From NCBI RefSeq assembly GCF_000250675.2, contig NC_018681.1:2542001-2606000 (forward strand): 64,000 nt of DNA, written 5' to 3'. The notes below the pieces were generated by a model. It did no database searches, had not been told where the DNA came from, and saw only the letters and a program-made list of their open reading frames with translations. Positions 58,481 to 64,000 of this stretch are shown piece by piece. This stretch comes from Nocardia brasiliensis ATCC 700358 (GTDB lineage: Bacteria > Actinomycetota > Actinomycetes > Mycobacteriales > Mycobacteriaceae). Numbering within the stretch: the stretch's first letter is position 1; each line of letters begins with the position of its first letter. The position numbers were made by a program, and so were the translations under genes.

Positions 58481-58486
58481 TACGCT
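58481..58486 (+). promoter_or_regulatory. -10 element for leaderless Lrp/AsnC-like transcript
   Basis: TACGCT 6 nt before ATG 58493. Confidence 0.6.
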
Positions 58487-58492
58487 GATCCC

Positions 58493-58768
58493 ATGATTAC
58501 CGCGATCGTGCTTATCGACGCCGACAACGGGCGTATTCCGGAGACCGCGCAGGCGGTGGCGGATACCGAAGGGGTCGCCGAGGTGTACTCGTGCGCAGGC
58601 GATGTGGATTTGATCGCGATCGTGCGGGTGCGCGACCACGAGCAGATCGCCGACGTGGTCACCGGACGGATCGACAAGACGCCCGGCGTCGCGCGGACCA
58701 TCACGCATATCGCGTTCAAGTCGTATTCGAGCGCCGATGTGGAGGCCGGGTTCTCGCTGGGGGAGTAG
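58493..58768 (+). CDS. Stand-alone Lrp/AsnC ligand-binding (RAM/SAM) protein
   Basis: A 91-residue protein that contains only the C-terminal effector domain of Lrp/AsnC regulators: I-T-A-I-V-L-I-D-A-D at the start, V-A-E-V-Y-S-C-A-G-D-V-D-L-I-A-I-V-R-V and T-H-I-A-F-K-S-Y at the end. No helix-turn-helix is present. Such stand-alone modules bind amino acids and may associate with full-length Lrp proteins. ATG 58493 is given by the -10 element and the start of similarity. Confidence 0.9.
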   Translation: MITAIVLIDADNGRIPETAQAVADTEGVAEVYSCAGDVDLIAIVRVRDHEQIADVVTGRIDKTPGVARTITHIAFKSYSSADVEAGFSLGE

Positions 58769-58772
58769 CCCC

Positions 58773-59063
58773 TCAGCTCACGATCACGGATTTGCCCGGG
58801 AAGGTACCGCTAGCCCCTGCACCGATCACCCCGGTCACGTCACCTTCGTCGCAGTCGGCGCGGGTGAACACGGTCACCGTGCCTTCGGTGTTGTTCTCGA
58901 TGGACATCGGTCCTCCGTCGCCGACCATCATGCAGCCGGACGGATCGGCATACGGTGTGCCGTTGATGGATACGGTGCCCGAGATGGCGGATGCGGTCGG
59001 CGCGCCGGCGGCCAATCCCGCTGTCGCCAGTACGCCCAGTAATACGGAACAGCTGCGCTTCAT
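58773..59063 (-). CDS. Small secreted protein of unknown function
   Basis: A 96-residue protein with signal peptide (M-K-R-S-C-S-V-L-L-G-V-L, cleavage after A-S-A near residue 27). The mature part has two Cys (P-S-G-C-M-M and A-D-C-D), likely a disulphide, and Gly-rich stretches. AAAGGAG lies 7 nt before the ATG, so this start is clear. No family recognised; resembles the secreted protein at 9124-9570 only in general type. Confidence 0.72.
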   Translation of the reverse strand: MKRSCSVLLGVLATAGLAAGAPTASAISGTVSINGTPYADPSGCMMVGDGGPMSIENNTEGTVTVFTRADCDEGDVTGVIGAGASGTFPGKSVIVS

Positions 59064-59235
59064 GCTGTGCTCCTTTTCCGGAGTGAGACGCCTGCCCTTC
59101 ATCGAGTTGGCTTGGGAGTGTCGCGCGCGTGGTCTGCCGTGCACGCCGACGCCACCGCGTCGGCCCCGCCTGCAACCTTAGTCCGCTGAACAGGTCTTAT
59201 GTCCCTCAGCTACCAAATCGCACCCCTGGGCAAGC

Positions 59236-59288
59236 GATCACCAGGTAATGGTGGCGGCATCGTCGTCCGCCACCATTACCTGGTGATC
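59236..59288. repeat. Palindromic element E (53 bp, 22-bp perfect arms)
   Basis: GATCACCAGGTAATGGTGGC plus GG (59236-59257) and its exact complement (59267-59288) around the 9-nt loop CATCGTCGT. The right end lies 14 nt after the trpD stop. Confidence 0.95.
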
Positions 59289-59302
59289 AAGTGACCGATA
59301 AG

Positions 59303-60358
59303 TCAGCGGTCGCCGAGCGTGACGGTGAGCTTCGTCCACCGCTCGAGCAGTGCGGCCCCGTTACCGGTATCGATGGCCTCGGCGGCGCGGGTCAGCCCGG
59401 TGGCCAGTGCGTCGTGCACGTCGGTGTCGAAATCGACTGTGCCCTGGGACAAGTCGTAGGCGACGATGGCCGCGGCGGAATTCAGCAGGACCGCGTCGCG
59501 GACCGGACCGGTGCGGCCGGCCAGGACATCGCGGGCCACCCCGGCGTTGACCTCGGCGTCCCCGCCGCGCAACGCGGCGAGATCGACCCGCGGGATGCCG
59601 AGGCGGGTCGGGTCGATGGTGGTTTCGCGACGTCGTCCCCCCGAGACCACCCAGGCGGCGGTGGTGTCGGAGGTGGTGATCTCGTCGAGCCCGTCGTTGC
59701 CGCGCACCACCAGTGCGCTGCCGCCGCGTTCGGTGAACACGCCAGCGATCACGGGCAGCAGGTCGGGGAAGGCGCAGCCGATGAGTCCGGCCCGCGGCTG
59801 GGCCGGGTTCGTCAGCGGCCCGAGCACGTTGAAGACGGTGGGAATGCCGATCTCCTTGCGGGCCGCGCCCGCGAACCGCAGCGCGGGATGGAAGGCCGGC
59901 GCGAAGCAGAAACCGATGCCGACCTCGCGGATACACCGCGCGACGGACTCCGGCCCGAGCGCGAGCTTCACCCCGAGCGCCTCGAGCACGTCGGCGCCGC
60001 CGCTCTTGGAGGAGGCCGCGCGGTTGCCGTGTTTGACCACCGGCACCCCGGCCGCGGCGACCACGATCGAGGACATGGTGGAGATGTTCACCGACCCGGA
60101 ACGGTCCCCGCCGGTACCGACGATGTCGACCGCGTCCCCGTCGATGTGCACCAGTCGCGCGTGGTCGAGCATGCCGGTGGCGAGGCCGGCCAGCTCGGCG
60201 GGCGTGGGCCCCTTGATCTTCATCGCGACACCGAACGCGGCGATCTGCGCGGAGGTGGCGTTGTCCGACATGATCTCGTCCATCGCCCATGCCGTGTCGG
60301 CTGCCGCCAGGTCGTCGCCGTCGGCGAGGGTTCCGAGTACCTGTGGCCAGCTACGCAT
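59303..60358 (-). CDS. trpD: Anthranilate phosphoribosyltransferase
   Basis: A 351-residue enzyme of tryptophan synthesis joining anthranilate to PRPP. The PRPP loop G-T-G-G-D-R-S-G-S-V-N-I-S-T, K-H-G-N-R-A-A-S-S-K-S-G-G-A-D-V-L-E-A-L-G and the D-E metal pair in G-L-D-E-I-T are all present. GGGAG lies about 10 nt before ATG 60358. No other trp genes are close, as in mycobacteria. Confidence 0.95.
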   Translation of the reverse strand: MRSWPQVLGTLADGDDLAAADTAWAMDEIMSDNATSAQIAAFGVAMKIKGPTPAELAGLATGMLDHARLVHIDGDAVDIVGTGGDRSGSVNISTMSSIVVAAAGVPVVKHGNRAASSKSGGADVLEALGVKLALGPESVARCIREVGIGFCFAPAFHPALRFAGAARKEIGIPTVFNVLGPLTNPAQPRAGLIGCAFPDLLPVIAGVFTERGGSALVVRGNDGLDEITTSDTTAAWVVSGGRRRETTIDPTRLGIPRVDLAALRGGDAEVNAGVARDVLAGRTGPVRDAVLLNSAAAIVAYDLSQGTVDFDTDVHDALATGLTRAAEAIDTGNGAALLERWTKLTVTLGDR

Positions 60359-60442
60359 GTTCTCTTACTCCCGTTCACACTGGTTCAGGCACCAGTTCGT
60401 CGCGAAGAAGCTTACTGTGCTCCCTTGCGGGGAAGCCCGCGC

Positions 60443-60859
60443 TTAAACCGGCCGCGGCTGTAGTGCGTCCCATCCGTCGGCGGTGCCCTCGTGCCGCTGC
60501 GCCAAACCGGCCATCCGGGAACGCTCCTGCGAGCAGTGCAGCGCGTCGAGCACCTGTACCCGCTGCAAGATCAGGTTTTCCAGCGGGTCGGTGCCCGGGC
60601 CGCCGACCCGGGGCGCGGGCGCGTAGCCGTCCTGCGCGGCGATGGCGCACACCGTCTCGACCTGCTCGGCCGGGATCCGCAGATGATGACGCAGCACCGC
60701 GGGCGCGTCGGCGGTCCAGCCGTCCGCGCGGGCCAGCGCCGCCGAACAGGCCTCGGCGTCATCGAAACTCGCGGTGACCACCACCAGATCGGCCCGGCTC
60801 GGATCCAGTGTCGCCCCGCCGCGGCGGCCGAACCATCGGCGCCATATCCCCGCTGCCAC
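60443..60859 (-). CDS. Conserved hypothetical protein, 138 residues
   Basis: A cytosolic protein with W-R-R-W-F-G-R-R-G near the start, L-V-V-V-T-A-S-F-D-D-A-E-A-C-S, L-R-I-P-A-E-Q-V-E-T-V and A-Q-D-G-Y-A-P-A-P. The middle resembles small ligand-binding regulators of the ferredoxin-like fold, but no named family is recognised. GTG 60859 is preceded by GGAGGCGAT. Divergent from ctaE by 215 bp. Confidence 0.7.
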   Translation of the reverse strand: MAAGIWRRWFGRRGGATLDPSRADLVVVTASFDDAEACSAALARADGWTADAPAVLRHHLRIPAEQVETVCAIAAQDGYAPAPRVGGPGTDPLENLILQRVQVLDALHCSQERSRMAGLAQRHEGTADGWDALQPRPV

Positions 60860-61061
60860 ATCGCCTCCATCTCAGCTTTTACTCAGTACTGCCTGTCATG
60901 CTGTGCGGGCGTCACCCGGCGACATCCGGTGCTCACCCCGGTCGTCCGGCGAAACGATCTCCAACACGCCGAGCCCAGGTCGAGAGCCTGTCTGTCCGTG
61001 GGTTTTCCGACACGGAGACACAAGTTTCGCACCCGGGTACTTGTGTCGTACTACGACGAGT

Positions 61062-61067
61062 CATACT
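61062..61067 (+). promoter_or_regulatory. -10-like element before ctaE
   Basis: CATACT 7 nt before the GTG start of ctaE, with no ribosome site between. It deviates at the first base from TAnnnT; GTCGTACTACGAC at 61044-61056 upstream is a short inverted repeat. Confidence 0.4.
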
Positions 61068-61074
61068 TACCCCC

Positions 61075-61686
61075 GTGACGACCGCAGTAGGGACCCCCGG
61101 ATCGGCCATAACCCAGCGTGTGCACTCGCTGAATCGGCCCAACATGGTCAGCGTCGGTACCATCATCTGGCTGTCCAGCGAGTTGATGTTCTTCGCCGGC
61201 CTCTTCGCGATGTATTTCGTCGCGCGCGCCCAGGCCCACGGCAACTGGCCGCCGGAGCCGACCGAGCTGAACCTGAAGCTCGCCGTGCCGGTCACCGCCG
61301 TGCTGGTCGCCTCGTCGTTCACCTGCCAGATGGGTGTCTTCGCGGCGGAGCGTGGCGACGTGTTCGGCCTGCGCCGCTGGTACGTCATCACGCTGATCAT
61401 GGGCGCGTTCTTCGTCGGCGGCCAGGCCTACGAGTACATGAACCTGGTCCACGAGGGCACCTCGATCTCGAGCAGCTCGTACGGCTCGGTGTTCTACATC
61501 ACCACCGGTTTCCACGGTCTGCACGTCGTCGGCGGTCTGATCGCCTTCGTGTTCCTGCTGATCCGCACCAAGGTCAGTAAGTTCACCCCGGCGCAGGCCA
61601 CCGCCGCGATCGTCGTCTCGTACTACTGGCACTTCGTCGACATCGTCTGGATCGGGTTGTTCGCCACGATCTACTTCGTCCGCTGA
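61075..61686 (+). CDS. ctaE: Cytochrome c oxidase subunit III
   Basis: A 203-residue membrane protein with five helices. Typical segments are S-S-E-L-M-F-F-A-G-L-F-A-M-Y-F, F-Y-I-T-T-G-F-H-G-L-H-V-V-G-G and S-Y-Y-W-H-F-V-D-I-V-W-I, the standard subunit III motifs. First gene of the ctaE-qcrC-qcrA-qcrB operon; GTG 61075 is taken since all similarity starts just after. Confidence 0.95.
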   Translation: MTTAVGTPGSAITQRVHSLNRPNMVSVGTIIWLSSELMFFAGLFAMYFVARAQAHGNWPPEPTELNLKLAVPVTAVLVASSFTCQMGVFAAERGDVFGLRRWYVITLIMGAFFVGGQAYEYMNLVHEGTSISSSSYGSVFYITTGFHGLHVVGGLIAFVFLLIRTKVSKFTPAQATAAIVVSYYWHFVDIVWIGLFATIYFVR

Positions 61687-61745
61687 CCCGGGCGATACCC
61701 CAGTCTTTTGCACACGTCGGTTCCGTCTACTCCAAAGGGACACAG

Positions 61746-62609
61746 ATGAGTTCATCTCCCCCGTCAGCGCCAGCGCCCGAAAGCAAAGGGAACGGCGAGG
61801 CCAGCAAGACGCGCAGGCAGCGCCGCGTTCGCCGTCGCATCGCGGGCGGCCTCGCGCTGTTGGTGGGCCTCGTCGGAGCAGGCTTCCTCGCGGCGGCCCT
61901 GACGCCGAACCCGCAGCTCGCGACCGCGAACGACGACAAGTCCGCGCTGATCCGTGAGGGCAACCAGCTGTACGACACGTCCTGCATCACCTGCCACGGT
62001 GCGAACCTGCAGGGTGTCCAGGACCGCGGCCCGAGCCTGATCGGCGTCGGTGAAGCCGCCGTCTACTTCCAGGTCTCCTCCGGCCGGATGCCGATGGCCC
62101 GCAACGAGGCCCAGGCGCAGCGCAAGCCCGCCAAGTTCGACGAGCACCAGACCGACGCGCTGATGGCGTACGTCGCGGCCAACGGCGGCGGCCCCAGCGT
62201 GGTCCGTGACCCGAACGGCGAGATCGCCCAGGAGTCCCTGCGTGGCGACGACATCGCTCGCGGCTCCGAGCTGTTCCGCATGAACTGCGCGTCCTGCCAC
62301 AACTTCACCGGCCGCGGCGGTGCGCTGTCCTCCGGTAAGTTCGCGCCGCCGCTGGAGCCCGCCAGCGAGCAGCAGATCTACGACGCGATGATCTCCGGCC
62401 CGCAGAACATGCCGAAGTTCTCCGATCGGCAGCTGACCCCGGAAGAGAAGCGCGACATCATCGCCTACGTGATGAACGCGAAGGAAGAGCGCGCCCCCGG
62501 CGGCTGGGACCTCGGTGGGTTCGGTCCCGCGACCGAGGGTCTGGTCATCTGGGTGGTCGGCATCACGCTGGTCGTGGGTGCCGCGATTTGGATCGGGTCC
62601 CGGTCATGA
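61746..62609 (+). CDS. qcrC: Cytochrome bc1 subunit, diheme cytochrome c
   Basis: A 287-residue membrane-anchored diheme c-type cytochrome that carries electrons from the Rieske protein to cytochrome oxidase within the supercomplex, replacing a soluble cytochrome c. The haem sites are C-I-T-C-H (80-84) and C-A-S-C-H (181-185). An N-terminal helix (residues 32-52) and a C-terminal helix (about 263-283) anchor it. ATG 61746 follows AAAGGGACACAG. Its stop overlaps the 26-codon ORF that bridges to qcrA. Confidence 0.96.
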   Translation: MSSSPPSAPAPESKGNGEASKTRRQRRVRRRIAGGLALLVGLVGAGFLAAALTPNPQLATANDDKSALIREGNQLYDTSCITCHGANLQGVQDRGPSLIGVGEAAVYFQVSSGRMPMARNEAQAQRKPAKFDEHQTDALMAYVAANGGGPSVVRDPNGEIAQESLRGDDIARGSELFRMNCASCHNFTGRGGALSSGKFAPPLEPASEQQIYDAMISGPQNMPKFSDRQLTPEEKRDIIAYVMNAKEERAPGGWDLGGFGPATEGLVIWVVGITLVVGAAIWIGSRS

Positions 62610-62686
62610 GCACGTCAGCCCCGGAGGCGGTAGCTCCGCGTGACCACGCAGGGGCCGGGCGCATGACCCGAAGGATGCAGTCATGA
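62606..62686 (+). CDS. 26-residue bridging ORF between qcrC and qcrA
   Basis: The ATG at 62606 overlaps the qcrC stop (ATGA 62606-62609), and the TGA at 62684-62686 overlaps the qcrA ATG at 62683 (ATGA again). The peptide starts M-S-T-S-A-P-E-A-V-A-P and ends R-R-M-Q-S. Two ATGA junctions in one 77-bp gap would let ribosomes pass from qcrC to qcrA without dissociating. Product function unknown, possibly none. Confidence 0.55.
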   Translation: MSTSAPEAVAPRDHAGAGRMTRRMQS

Positions 62687-63912
62687 CTGAGAAGGAGCCT
62701 AACGTGGGTCGGCCGGATGAGGGCCACGACGGCGTCGAGCCGTCGAACGAGCAGGTCACAGGGGCCGGCGCCCATGTGGCCAAGACTGACGGCCATGCGC
62801 TGACGGAGCCGACCGAGGCCGAACTCGACGCGATGAGCCGCGACGAGCTGGTCAAGCTCGGCACCGAGCGCGACGGCGTCGATGTCGCCTACCGGCGCGA
62901 GCGGTTCCCGGTGCCGGGTACCCGCGCCGAGAAGCGGGCCGAGCGCGCGGTCGCGTTCTGGTTTGCCGTGTCCGGCATCGCCGCGGCCGCCCTGGTCGGT
63001 GTGTTCCTGTTCTGGCCGTGGGAGTTCAAGGCCAACAAGGAGGACGGCCACGCCGCCTACTCGCTGTTCACGCCGCTGGTCGGTATCACCTTCGGTGTCT
63101 CGGTGCTGGTCATCGGCATCGCGGTGGTGTTGATCCGCAAGCTGTTCATCCCGGCCGAACTGTCCATCCAGGACCGGCACGACGGTCCGTCGCCCGAGGT
63201 CGAGCGCCGCACGCTGGTCGCCGAACTGAGCGACGCGCTGGAGACCTCCACGCTCGCCCGCCGCAAGCTGATCACCCGCACCGCCGGCGCCGGTGTCGGT
63301 GTGCTCGGCATCGGCGCGCTGCTGGTGTTCGTCGGCGGCATGGTGAAGAACCCGTGGGCCAAGGGCGACAAGTCGCCGCTGTGGGTGTCCGGCTGGACCC
63401 CCGACTACGAGGGCGAGACCATCTACATCCGGCGCGACACCGGTCGCCCGGAGGACATCGTGCTGGTGCGTCCGGAGGATCTGGACGCGGGCGCCATGGA
63501 GACGGTGTTCCCCTGGAAAGAGAAGTGGCGCGGCGACGAGCACGCCACCCTGCAGTCGCTGCGCGGTATCCGCAACCCGGTCATGCTGATTCGCCTGCGC
63601 ACCGAAGACGCGCAGAAGGCGATCAAGCGCAAGGGTCAGGAGAGCTTCAACTACGGCGACTACTTCGCCTACTCGAAGATCTGCACCCACCTCGGTTGCC
63701 CGACATCGCTGTTCGAGCAGCAGACCAACAAGATCCTGTGCCCCTGCCACCAGTCGCAGTTCCTGGCGACCGAGTGGGGTAAGCCGGTCTTCGGTCCCGC
63801 CGCCCGCGCGCTGCCGCAGCTGCCGATCACCGTCAACTCCGAGGGCTTCCTGGTCGCCAACGGCGACTACATCGAGCCGCTCGGACCGGCCTTCTGGGAG
63901 CGTCGTTCATGA
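62683..63912 (+). CDS. qcrA: Cytochrome bc1 Rieske iron-sulphur subunit
   Basis: A 409-residue subunit with three transmembrane helices (about 92-112, 128-150 and 200-222), as in other actinobacteria (most bacteria have one), and a periplasmic Rieske domain. Cluster ligands are C-T-H-L-G-C (Cys334 to Cys339) and C-P-C-H (353-356). The first 75 residues are charged and cytoplasmic. ATG 62683 overlaps the bridging ORF; the stop overlaps the qcrB ATG (63909-63912). Confidence 0.96.
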   Translation: MTEKEPNVGRPDEGHDGVEPSNEQVTGAGAHVAKTDGHALTEPTEAELDAMSRDELVKLGTERDGVDVAYRRERFPVPGTRAEKRAERAVAFWFAVSGIAAAALVGVFLFWPWEFKANKEDGHAAYSLFTPLVGITFGVSVLVIGIAVVLIRKLFIPAELSIQDRHDGPSPEVERRTLVAELSDALETSTLARRKLITRTAGAGVGVLGIGALLVFVGGMVKNPWAKGDKSPLWVSGWTPDYEGETIYIRRDTGRPEDIVLVRPEDLDAGAMETVFPWKEKWRGDEHATLQSLRGIRNPVMLIRLRTEDAQKAIKRKGQESFNYGDYFAYSKICTHLGCPTSLFEQQTNKILCPCHQSQFLATEWGKPVFGPAARALPQLPITVNSEGFLVANGDYIEPLGPAFWERRS

Positions 63913-64000
63913 GCCCTTCCGTTGCAGCTCAGGCGAACGAGGCGGACGAGCGCTATCGCGCCGCCGCGTTCATGAAGCGGTCGATCAACAAGGTCTTCCC
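63909..64000 (+). CDS. qcrB: Cytochrome b of the bc1 complex, 5' end only
   Basis: The first 30 codons are visible: M-S-P-S-V-A-A-Q-A-N-E-A-D-E-R-Y-R-A-A-A-F-M-K-R-S-I-N-K-V-F. ATG overlaps the qcrA stop (ATGA). The cytochrome b core lies beyond the window; the call rests on operon order and the typical start. Confidence 0.85.
   Translation, partial: MSPSVAAQANEADERYRAAAFMKRSINKVF

Noticed and set aside
1..64000. tRNA, rRNA or other structural RNA genes
   Set aside because: No cloverleaf end CCA-type or GTTCAAATC-like T-loop context and no rRNA segments were noticed on either strand by eye.

Overview
The window is a piece of a high-GC actinobacterial chromosome, most likely Nocardia or a close relative in the Mycobacteriales. 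The reasons are the codon bias, an actinobacterial bc1-aa3 branch (ctaC, ctaF, ctaE, qcrC-qcrA-qcrB with a diheme cytochrome c), a PimB'-type mannosyltransferase, and gene order that follows, from my memory of the family, the Mycobacterium tuberculosis block Rv2182c to Rv2218 (lipA, lipB, Rv2216, dlaT, pepB, gcvT, ilvE, cobS, cobT, Rv2206, Rv2204c, adoK, asnB, ctaC, ctaF, plsC-like, Rv2183c-2186c, pimB', NlpC/P60, Rv2191, trpD, ctaE, qcrCAB). No phage, plasmid, CRISPR or complete insertion sequence was seen.

Layout. 1-14 kb is accessory: the tail of a PIN-domain protein, a hairpin plus 20-bp minisatellite, a type-B carboxylesterase, guanine deaminase, an exported tyrosine phosphatase, an EF-G-like GTPase, RidA, an MFS permease, a CmtR-like metal sensor with its cation transporter, and a repeat-expanded Rv3235-family gene with a broken copy behind it. 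14-24 kb holds lipoate synthesis (lipB, lipA) next to the lipoyl-bearing E2 protein dlaT, then leucyl aminopeptidase and a TetR regulator. 24-34 kb has gcvT, ilvE, a metallo-beta-lactamase-fold hydrolase and the late cobalamin genes cobS-cobT-cobU. 34-41 kb has an A-type Fe-S carrier, adenosine kinase, asparagine synthetase and cytochrome oxidase subunits II and IV. 41-53 kb has an SDR, an FAD oxidoreductase, a PhoD phosphatase, and a minus-strand cluster of envelope-related genes (acyltransferase, ROK kinase, Rv2183c-2186c homologues, PimB', an exported metalloprotease). 53-64 kb has two NlpC/P60 endopeptidases, a DnaQ/UvrC-like fusion, trpD, and the ctaE-qcrC-qcrA-qcrB operon running off the right edge.

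Three themes go beyond gene content. (1) A family of 50-64 bp palindromes (arms like GATCACCAGGTAATGGTGGC) sits just after gene 3' ends at four loci, with a half copy at a fifth; one member has changed both arms while keeping them complementary. (2) Many intergenic gaps are swollen by unrelated minisatellites (7, 19, 20, 65, 87, 189 and about 240 bp units), including partial duplications of neighbouring gene ends. (3) At least 14 genes have a TAnnnT -10 hexamer 6-7 nt before the start codon, so leaderless transcription appears to be common. Smaller points include a 26-codon ORF linking qcrC to qcrA through two ATGA overlaps, an ArsA-like ATPase whose P-loop requires a non-canonical (probably CTG) start, and identical MtrA-like direct repeats about 100 bp before both NlpC/P60 genes.
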